Shown here: one piece after another, positions 1 through 5,300 of the stretch
How the letters are laid out: every line of letters starts with the position of its first letter
Numbering within the stretch: position 1 is the first letter of the stretch
Assembly: GCA_035284865.1 (NCBI GenBank)
Contig: JAYKHL010000164.1
Coordinates: forward strand, 1 to 19,246
Direction: 5' to 3'
From: JAYKHL01 sp035284865
GTDB lineage: Bacteria > Cyanobacteriota > Sericytochromatia > S15B-MN24 > JAQBPE01
Length of the DNA: 19,246 nucleotides
Notes under the pieces: model-generated
The model's input: only the letters and a program-made list of their open reading frames with translations
The model's database searches: none
Told to the model about the DNA's origin: nothing
Made by a program: the position numbers and the translations under genes

Positions 1-1
1 G

Positions 2-241
2 TTCTTACGGCGATCCGGCAAGGATCAGCGCAAGCTGCTGGATTTCGTCATATCGAACTGCCTCATGACGGCCGACGCGCTGATCCCGACGTACCGGAAA
101 CCCTTTGATATCATTGCGTCTGCAGCCGCTATGACACAAGAAAACAGAGGCCCGGACACATCAGATCCGGACCTCTGTCAGGTTAGGTACCCCCAACGGG
201 GCTCGAACCCGTGTTACCACCTTGAAAGGGTGGTGTCCTAA
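2..241 (+). pseudogene. C-terminal end of a large serine recombinase, 5' end outside the window
   Basis: Frame 2 is open from the window edge to a TAA at 239-241. The first roughly 42 residues read like the extreme C-terminus of large serine recombinases: a basic/hydrophobic stretch (RKLLDFVISNC), then a short linker and TYRKPFDIIASAA, matching the usual RKLL-FVLSN ... FRQPFDLLA pattern. After about residue 45 the frame crosses the terminator and 3' half of the opposite-strand tRNA-Glu, so the last 30 or more residues are probably not original protein. The native 3' end therefore appears lost or replaced at the tRNA. Recombinases of this family mediate integration or excision of mobile elements, often next to tRNA genes. 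Catalytic residues would lie upstream of the window, so I cannot tell whether the gene is otherwise intact. Family assignment rests on motif memory only. Confidence 0.55.
144..178 (-). terminator. Rho-independent terminator of tRNA-Glu
   Basis: A hairpin pairs 144-150 with 172-178 and 152-156 with 166-170, with one internal C/A mismatch and a 9-nt loop. Read on the minus strand it is followed at once by TTTTCTTG. It lies 9 nt past the 3' end of the tRNA, in the right orientation to end its transcript. Confidence 0.8.
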
Positions 242-259
242 CCACTAGACCATGGGGGC
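188..259 (-). tRNA. tRNA-Glu (anticodon UUC)
   Basis: The minus strand folds as a full cloverleaf. The acceptor GCCCCCA pairs with TGGGGGT (a G1-U72 wobble) and is followed by discriminator A73. The anticodon stem CCACC/GGTGG carries loop CTTTCAA with anticodon TTC. The T arm is ACGGG-TTCGAGC-CCCGT. CCA is not encoded; the next bases are CCT. A G1-U72 pair with A73 is what I remember for cyanobacterial and plastid tRNA-Glu, where the same tRNA also feeds the C5 tetrapyrrole pathway. The gene has its own promoter and terminator and appears monocistronic. Confidence 0.95.
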
Positions 260-284
260 GTGCGCCGTTTTCGGCGACGATGCT

Positions 285-313
285 ATCCTAGCACGGGGCT
301 CGGGGCCCTTCAA
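285..313 (-). promoter_or_regulatory. Promoter of tRNA-Glu
   Basis: On the minus strand TTGAAG (308-313) and TAGGAT (285-290) are separated by exactly 17 bp. The -10 box ends 25 nt before the mature tRNA 5' end. Spacing and position fit a sigma-70-type stable-RNA promoter. Confidence 0.6.
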
Positions 314-323
314 GCCACCACGC

Positions 324-452
324 TCAGGACGGCTGCCAATCTCCCGGGTCGTCCAGCCCCCCCGGGGCCTCCTCGACGCGGCAGTGGGCGTAGGCCACCC
401 ACACGGCGAGCGCGACACAGAGGACCATGGCGCCGAGCTCCATCGAGAACAT
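324..452 (-). CDS. Small single-pass membrane protein, 42 aa
   Basis: This short frame starts at ATG 452, with a GGAGG site (460-464) 7 nt upstream; a second in-frame ATG follows at 443. The product is a hydrophobic helix at about residues 7-21 (GAMVLCVALAVWVAY) followed by an acidic tail (VEEAPGGLDDPGDW). That looks like a small N-anchored membrane protein with a soluble C-terminus. The ribosome site and sensible amino-acid composition set it apart from chance frames. The longer upstream extension of the frame is Pro/Arg-rich and unlikely to be translated. It sits between the tRNA-Glu promoter and a divergent small gene. I do not recognise a family and cannot suggest a function. Confidence 0.5.
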   Translation of the reverse strand: MFSMELGAMVLCVALAVWVAYAHCRVEEAPGGLDDPGDWQPS

Positions 453-568
453 CGGGATGCCTCCAAGCAGTTTGCCGTCCCTGGGATCGCATGGTGCGCC
501 GCTGGCCCCTGGGAGGCCGTGAGGGGCGTCACCTGCGGCCACCGGGTATGATGGACGCGGAGGTGGCC

Positions 569-760
569 ATGTCCGAAGAGAAGCTCTCCCGCGCGCTGCA
601 GCGTCAGGTGAAGAAGGCCGCAACGGGGCCGCTGCTCGGCCCGGTCGTCCCGGCCCCGTCGGGGCCCCCACCGGCCGACCAGCCGGCCACCACCCGAGCC
701 CCCCTTGGCAGCATTCAGGCCGTGCGGGCCCGCATCGGCGACGTCCCGGGCGAGGGATGA
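569..760 (+). CDS. Small hypothetical protein, 63 aa, coupled to the CDF transporter
   Basis: The chosen start is ATG 569, because GGAGG lies 5 nt upstream (559-563); an in-frame ATG pair just upstream has no such site. The product begins with a charged amphipathic segment (MSEEKLSRALQRQVKKAA), then a Pro/Ala-rich middle, and ends SIQAVRARIGDVPGEG. It has no signal peptide or membrane segment, so it is probably cytoplasmic and partly disordered. Its stop codon overlaps the first ATG of the downstream CDF transporter in an ATGA arrangement, so the two are very likely translationally coupled in one operon. I do not recognise the family. A role linked to the transporter is only an inference from the overlap. 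Confidence 0.6.
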   Translation: MSEEKLSRALQRQVKKAATGPLLGPVVPAPSGPPPADQPATTRAPLGSIQAVRARIGDVPGEG

Positions 761-1770
761 TGCCCGCCCACGGTCAGCGCGATCCCGAGCCTGACGCGCA
801 CCCCCCGCACGCGCACCCTCATGCCCACCACCACCACCACCACCTTCATGCCAGTGGCAGGCAGCTGGCGGTGGCCATCTGGTTGTCGTGCGGCGTCCTG
901 GCAGTGCTTGGCGTGGGAGCGGTGCGCTCTGGCAGCCTCGCGTTGCTGGCGGATGCTGGCCACGTGGTCACGGACATCGCGGCCCTGGGCCTTTCGTGGT
1001 TCGCCACGCGGCAGGCGGCTCGACCCGCCACGGCGCGGCGGACCTTCGGCCACCACCGGACGGGCATCCTCGCGGCCCTCGTCAACGCCGTTAGCCTGCT
1101 GCTGATCGCCACCTGGATCGGCTGGGAGGCGTGGCATCGGCTGGCGACGCCACACCCGGTCGATGCTGGTCCGATGCTGGTTGCGGCGGCCGTCGGGCTC
1201 GTGATCAACGGCCTGATCGGCCTTGGCCTGCACCGCCACGCCCACCACAGCCTGAACGTGCGCAGCGCTTACATGCACGTGCTGGGAGACGCAGCGGCCT
1301 CGGCCGGCGTGGTGTTGGGCGCGGCCCTGATCGCGCTCACGGGCTGGACGGCGCTCGACCCCCTCCTCTCCGTGCTGATTGCCGGGCTGATCGCCTGGGG
1401 GGCCTGGCAGATCGTGATCGAGAGCGTGGAGATCCTCATGGAGGGCGCGCCCGCCCACCTCGACGTGGACCGGATCGCCGCGGACCTGGCCGGGGTGGAG
1501 GGGGTTCAGGCTGTGCACGATCTGCACGTCTGGGGGATCTCTCACAACATGCCCTGCCTCTCTTGCCATGTCGTCGTGACGGAGGCTGACGCCCCCCGTG
1601 CGGTTCAGATCGTGGCCGCGTGCAACCAGCTGCTCGCGGCGCATCACGGCCTCACGCACACGACCATCCAGGCGGAGGCCCTGGCCTGTGAGCAGGCATC
1701 CTCCGGCTGCCGCTTGAGCCCAGCGGCCCACGTCGTCGCGACGGCCTCGGCCCGCGGCTCGAATCCTTAA
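757..1770 (+). CDS. Cation diffusion facilitator (CDF) metal efflux transporter, CzcD/ZitB-like
   Basis: This 337-aa inner-membrane protein is expected to export Zn2+ or a similar divalent cation in exchange for protons. It has a His-rich cytoplasmic N-terminus with six consecutive His (24-29), then about six membrane helices between residues 35 and 222. The transport-site residues of the family are visible: H69 and D73 in helix 2 (LADAGHVVTD) and H174 and D178 in helix 5 (HVLGD). A C-terminal dimerisation domain follows, with the typical VHDLHVW segment at 253-259 and extra Cys/His (NMPCLSCH) that could bind metal. Its first ATG overlaps the stop of the 63-aa gene upstream; a second ATG follows immediately. 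No metal-regulator gene is visible. The family is clear; the exact metal is not. Confidence 0.93.
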   Translation: MMPAHGQRDPEPDAHPPHAHPHAHHHHHHLHASGRQLAVAIWLSCGVLAVLGVGAVRSGSLALLADAGHVVTDIAALGLSWFATRQAARPATARRTFGHHRTGILAALVNAVSLLLIATWIGWEAWHRLATPHPVDAGPMLVAAAVGLVINGLIGLGLHRHAHHSLNVRSAYMHVLGDAAASAGVVLGAALIALTGWTALDPLLSVLIAGLIAWGAWQIVIESVEILMEGAPAHLDVDRIAADLAGVEGVQAVHDLHVWGISHNMPCLSCHVVVTEADAPRAVQIVAACNQLLAAHHGLTHTTIQAEALACEQASSGCRLSPAAHVVATASARGSNP

Positions 1771-1809
1771 CCTATTCTTCAAGGAACCTTTATCGAATCG
1801 TTCAGTCCC
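1766..1809 (+). promoter_or_regulatory. Candidate PhoB/PhoP-type box: 11-bp phased CTT repeats
   Basis: CTTAACCT at 1766 is followed by CTT at 1777 and 1788 and CGT at 1799, all in exact 11-bp steps, in an AT-rich stretch that starts at the stop codon of the CDF gene. A longer motif, TCGAATC, also recurs at 1759 and 1793. Response regulators of the PhoB/PhoP type bind direct repeats of 11-bp period, and the cyanobacterial consensus I remember is YTTAAYYW. The site lies about 75-118 nt upstream of the lipoprotein start. The assignment is an inference from spacing. Confidence 0.35.
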
Positions 1810-1883
1810 GCTGGCGACAACAGGGGTGGTGGTGAGCTCCGCCCCCCACCCCGACCCCGACCCCGCCAGATGGAGTGTTCTCG

Positions 1884-2963
1884 ATGCGCCGTTCCGCGAC
1901 CCTCGTGATCCTCGCCGCCGTCCTTGTGTCAGGCTGCGCCGCGACGCCGACCGCCCGCCTCGCAACCTCTGCTGTGGCCGGGAAGCCCCCTGCCCCCGCG
2001 GCGGCGCCGGCGATGACCGTCCAGGGCCCCGTGCCGACGGTGGTGGTGCGGCCGGGCGCGGCGGTGGTGCCGGTGGCGGCTCCCGTGGCGGCGGTGTCCC
2101 GGGCCGCAGCGGCCGAGGTGGTCGCGCTGGATGCCGAGCTCGAGGCGCTGGAACTGCTGGCAGACGAGGGGGCAGCTTACCAGCTGCAGGGCTTCTTCGG
2201 GGATCTGAAGGACTCCATCAAGCGCGTCTGGCAGCGCTGGCAGCTCAGCCGCGAGGTCAAGCTGGCGCTCCGGCACAAGCGGGAGAAAGCCTTCGAGCTT
2301 CACGAGGGTGAGATCGACAACCAGCGTAAGCATCGCTCTGCGCCGATCACCGAGGTCAAGACCCTCGAGGGCGGCGGCAAGGAGATCGTCACCACCTGGA
2401 ATTCGACGCTCAAGGGCACGTTCACCATCGAGACGCGCCGCACCCTCGACGCGGAGGGCACCACCCAGGTGCTGGCCGTGCGGAAGGCCGGCCTGACGAA
2501 CAAGGATCTGCGCGTCGACCTGGTCCGGGTTCGCACCCTCGAGGGCGCAGACGGCGCTTACAAGGTGGTGACACAAGAGACGACGATCTTCCCCGATGGC
2601 CGCCAGCAGTATGCAGAGTGGACCAAGACCGTGCGAGCGAACGGCGCAGAGGAGATCGATGGCTTCATCACCCACCGCGATGGCCACCGCACCGAGATCA
2701 CCGGCACGCGGGACACGGACGGCAAGGTGCACGTGGAGGTCTCGAAGATCGCCCCCTCTCACAACCCCAGCCCGATGCCCTCCGCCTCCCCCATCCCCGA
2801 CGAGGATGAACCGGCCACCCCCTCGGTCTCGCCCTCCCCGTCGGTCACGCCGAGCGCGGAGCCCTCAGCCACCCCCACCGTGGACCCTTCAGCCACCCCC
2901 ACCGCGGACCCGACGCCCGCTGAGGATCCGGCGGCCTCCGCCGCAGCCGTGGGCGAGCTCTGA
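1884..2963 (+). CDS. Putative lipoprotein of unknown function with a Pro/Ser/Thr repeat tail
   Basis: The start is ATG 1884, with GGAG (1872-1875) 8 nt upstream; a GTG at 1875 is in frame but overlaps that site. The 359-aa product has a lipoprotein signal (MRRSATLVILAAVLVSGC, lipobox Cys18). An Ala/Pro/Val-rich linker reaches about residue 80, followed by a charged helical region (about 80-135). A beta-rich region (about 145-295) holds repeated short strands with turns such as DAEG, PDGRQ, DGHR and DTDGK. A low-complexity tail of about 65 residues contains tandem PSATPT(V/A)D units. It is probably anchored in the envelope. I do not recognise the fold; the strand-turn pattern recalls secreted repeat proteins. 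It stands alone between a possible 11-bp repeat box and a strong terminator, so it is likely a single-gene unit. Confidence 0.8.
   Translation: MRRSATLVILAAVLVSGCAATPTARLATSAVAGKPPAPAAAPAMTVQGPVPTVVVRPGAAVVPVAAPVAAVSRAAAAEVVALDAELEALELLADEGAAYQLQGFFGDLKDSIKRVWQRWQLSREVKLALRHKREKAFELHEGEIDNQRKHRSAPITEVKTLEGGGKEIVTTWNSTLKGTFTIETRRTLDAEGTTQVLAVRKAGLTNKDLRVDLVRVRTLEGADGAYKVVTQETTIFPDGRQQYAEWTKTVRANGAEEIDGFITHRDGHRTEITGTRDTDGKVHVEVSKIAPSHNPSPMPSASPIPDEDEPATPSVSPSPSVTPSAEPSATPTVDPSATPTADPTPAEDPAASAAAVGEL
2862..2909 (+). repeat. Two 24-bp in-frame tandem repeats in the lipoprotein tail
   Basis: Two adjacent 24-bp copies (2862-2885 and 2886-2909) encode PSATPTVD and PSATPTAD and differ at only two bases. 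The flanking codons (PSVSPSPSVTPSAE) are diverged versions of the same unit, which suggests recent slippage or duplication in a flexible spacer. Confidence 0.85.
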
Positions 2964-2983
2964 GAAGCCAGCGTTCAGCGAGA

Positions 2984-3009
2984 CCCCGCCGCAAGGCGGG
3001 GTTTTTTTT
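2984..3009 (+). terminator. Strong Rho-independent terminator after the lipoprotein gene
   Basis: A perfect 7-bp stem CCCCGCC/GGCGGGG with a GCAA tetraloop is followed by eight T residues. It lies 20 nt past the lipoprotein stop codon. Confidence 0.95.
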
Positions 3010-3048
3010 CGGTGGCTCCGGCCGCCACCGGCGGCGAGGGCGCCCAGG

Positions 3049-3092
3049 ATTAACCTGGAGGTGGCTGGTTATTAACCACCGCTTAAGAAAAT
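3049..3092 (+). promoter_or_regulatory. Candidate PhoB/PhoP-type box upstream of the first PLD gene
   Basis: ATTAACCT (3049) and ATTAACCA (3071) are 22 bp apart and CTTAAGAA (3082) is a further 11 bp on, so three of four consecutive 11-bp units carry TTAA in register. The middle of the block also holds a perfect GGTTA-T-TAACC inverted repeat (3067-3077). This is an AT-rich island between a terminator and the next gene, so it is the expected regulatory region. Binding of a specific regulator is inferred. Confidence 0.4.
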
Positions 3093-3149
3093 TTGCGGCA
3101 CACGGGCCGACAAGACAGGCAGGCTCCCTCCCCTCGGACAGGCCGCGCC

Positions 3150-4493
3150 ATGCCCACGCTTCGCGATCGCATCTTGAGGCTTCAGCAGCGCCGCCTCCCG
3201 GGCGGCGAGGCCTGGCCCGCCGCGTCGAAGACGCCGGGGGTCGCGAGGCGGGTCATCGCCCGCAGCGGGACCTTTGGCGTGGAGCAGCTTGCCCTCACGG
3301 CCCCCTCGTACCGCAACCGGGTGGACCTCCACGTCACGGCTGATGAGTCCCGCGGGGCCATCCTGAGGGCCATCCGGGAGGCGGACGAGGCGTTCTGGAT
3401 CGAGATCTTCATCTGGCACGACGACCCGTCAGGGCGAGAGATCGCGGATGCCCTGATCGCGCGCAAGCGGCAGGTCGAGGCGCAGGGGCAGCCGTTCGAC
3501 GCCAGGGTGCTGATCGACTGGTCCGGGCTGCGAGACGGGGCTGCCACGGGCCGGGAGAACCGCATCGTGGAACGCCTGCGTGCCGGGGGCGTGGAGGTGC
3601 TGGCGTTCAACCGCGGTGGCGTGGACCCCACGGCGGCCGGCGCCACCCCCATCACCCACCGCAAGCTGTTCATCCAGGACGGCACGCGCTTCCTGTCCGG
3701 CGGCCGGAACATCGGCGACGAGTACCTGCAGCCCACCTTTCTCAACCCTCGGAGCCAGCGGGAGCACGCCTGGCACGATCTGATGTTCACCGTCAGCGGC
3801 GAGGAGACGCAGCGGGTGCAGCGCGAGTTCCTGAAGAACTGGGTCAATGCTGGCGGCGAGCTGCCCCCCCGGCTGCCGATCTCCCGCCTGCCGGCGAGCG
3901 GCAGCGCGTGGGTGCAGTCGGTGGTCACGGACCCCCACCGCAAGAAGACCGAGCTGCGGGACACCCACCTGAAGCTGATCCGGTACGCGGAGCGGGAGCT
4001 CCGGCTCGTGTACCCGTACTTCTCGGACGACGCGATGATCGCCGAGCTGATCGCAGCCAAGCGCCGCAACCCGGCCCTGGACATCAAGGTGATGCTGCCG
4101 GGCAAGGGCGAGCGCGGGCTGCCTGGCCTGCTGTTCGGCAACCTCAACCTCGAGACGGCCCGTCAGCTCACGGCCGCCGGCATCGAGGTGCGCTTCGTGG
4201 ACGTCCGGCCCGAGGGTGAGGAATGGGTGGAGGCCTTCAGCCACTTCAAGGCGCTGGAGGTGGATGGCAAGGTGCTGTCCCTCGGGTCGGCCAACGGCGA
4301 TGCCCGGACCCTCTCGCACAACCACGAGCTCAACGCCGTGATCCGGGATCCCGCGCTGGCCCGGGACTTCGTGCAGCGTGTCCTGGAGCCGGACTGGCGA
4401 CGGGCCCGGCCGGCGCCCGAGGTGCTGGCGGCCCAGCCGTGGTGGCGGCGGCTCGTGCAGCTGGGGCTGGAGGCCGTCGACTTCCTGCTGTAA
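3150..4493 (+). CDS. Phospholipase D / cardiolipin synthase-like protein (cytoplasmic or peripheral)
   Basis: This 447-aa protein has two phospholipase D domains. The first HKD motif is THRKLFIQD with H170, K172 and D177, followed by GGRN. The second is HFKALEVD with H365, K367 and D372, followed by the GSxNGDxR...N-E pattern of cardiolipin synthases. Such enzymes transfer or hydrolyse phosphatidyl groups, for example making cardiolipin from phosphatidylglycerol. It has no clear signal peptide or N-terminal membrane pair, unlike the classic ClsA type. I prefer ATG 3150; an in-frame TTG at 3093 would add 19 basic residues but has no ribosome site, while the ATG has only a modest ACAGG. It converges on the DUF3047 gene 13 bp away. 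It is a distant paralogue of the second PLD protein in this window, sharing the NGDxR motif and a similar end (VDFLL/VDYYL). Confidence 0.88.
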   Translation: MPTLRDRILRLQQRRLPGGEAWPAASKTPGVARRVIARSGTFGVEQLALTAPSYRNRVDLHVTADESRGAILRAIREADEAFWIEIFIWHDDPSGREIADALIARKRQVEAQGQPFDARVLIDWSGLRDGAATGRENRIVERLRAGGVEVLAFNRGGVDPTAAGATPITHRKLFIQDGTRFLSGGRNIGDEYLQPTFLNPRSQREHAWHDLMFTVSGEETQRVQREFLKNWVNAGGELPPRLPISRLPASGSAWVQSVVTDPHRKKTELRDTHLKLIRYAERELRLVYPYFSDDAMIAELIAAKRRNPALDIKVMLPGKGERGLPGLLFGNLNLETARQLTAAGIEVRFVDVRPEGEEWVEAFSHFKALEVDGKVLSLGSANGDARTLSHNHELNAVIRDPALARDFVQRVLEPDWRRARPAPEVLAAQPWWRRLVQLGLEAVDFLL

Positions 4494-4506
4494 CCCGGGG
4501 CAGCCC

Positions 4507-5292
4507 TCAGCGAGTCGGACCCGGCGCGCGGGGCCGGGCCGTGATCTCGCCGTACCAGGCCGTCGCGGTGCCGTGGGTGTGGTCGGTGTCCGTCAGCAGG
4601 GCGATCGCGGAGACGGGGCCGTCCGGGGGGGCCCCGAAGTAGGCCCGGTAGTCGGCCTCCAGGTCTCGCTGCTCCCGCTGCCAGGCCCCGGCCCCGGCGG
4701 CCCCGCTGCGCAGGGCGAAGACCCCGACCTTGGCGGTGAAGGGGGAGGCGCCAAACTCTCCGACCCGGCGGGTGCGCCCCCAGACGTAGGCGATGCCCTT
4801 GGCGGAGAAGACGTCGGAGCGGCTGCGCAGCCCCCAGACGAAGTAGACCCGGGCGGCGCAATCATCGCGTTCCTTGACCCTTTCGTCGCCCGCGGTGGGT
4901 GGCGCCGCGATGCGCCAGCGCCACGCCACGATGGGCTCACGGCGCGGATCGAAGCGCACGAGGCGCACGAGCATGGACGCCGAGTCGTCTGCGTCGACGC
5001 GCACCACCGGGCCCTCGGGGCTGTCGAGGCGGGCGTAGCGGCTCTTGCGGCTCCAGGGCAGGTAGGTGACGTTTTCCCAGCTCGACCACGCTGCCGCGGT
5101 GAGTTCCCCCACCCGTTTGGCCGTCGCCCCGGACGGGGGAGGCGGCGTGCTGGGCTGGACCACCACGGGGGCCTGCGAGGCAGTGGGCCAAGGGCGCGGC
5201 GGCGTGGCTCCCGCGGGAGGAGCCACGCAGGCCGTGCCCCCGAGCAGGCCGCCCCCGAGCAGGGCCACCAGGCACCGCTGGGTTCGTCGCAT
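4507..5292 (-). CDS. DUF3047 family secreted protein
   Basis: The start is ATG 5292, giving 261 aa. GGGGTGA about 8 nt upstream is a modest ribosome site that overlaps the stop of the preceding gene, so translation is probably coupled. The N-terminus has an RR-containing charged start, a hydrophobic core (LVALLGGGLLGG) and a Cys at residue 22 (GTAC), so it is either a lipoprotein with an imperfect lipobox or a cleaved secreted protein. A Pro-rich linker follows. The domain shows the family pattern: a polar strand set (YARLDSPEGPVVRVDADDSASML), then the WRWRI strand, then DDCAARVYFVWG, and near the end ALLTDTDHTHGTATAWYGEI. The function of DUF3047 is unknown. It is the last gene of a three-gene minus-strand operon behind a PLD lipoprotein and a VTT-reductase fusion, which places it in envelope biology. 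Confidence 0.82.
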   Translation of the reverse strand: MRRTQRCLVALLGGGLLGGTACVAPPAGATPPRPWPTASQAPVVVQPSTPPPPSGATAKRVGELTAAAWSSWENVTYLPWSRKSRYARLDSPEGPVVRVDADDSASMLVRLVRFDPRREPIVAWRWRIAAPPTAGDERVKERDDCAARVYFVWGLRSRSDVFSAKGIAYVWGRTRRVGEFGASPFTAKVGVFALRSGAAGAGAWQREQRDLEADYRAYFGAPPDGPVSAIALLTDTDHTHGTATAWYGEITARPRAPGPTR

Positions 5293-5300
5293 GGCGCAGG

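Noticed and set aside
821..850. CAC-rich run as a microsatellite or CRISPR-like repeat
   Set aside because: It only encodes the His-rich N-terminus of the CDF transporter, a common feature of that family.
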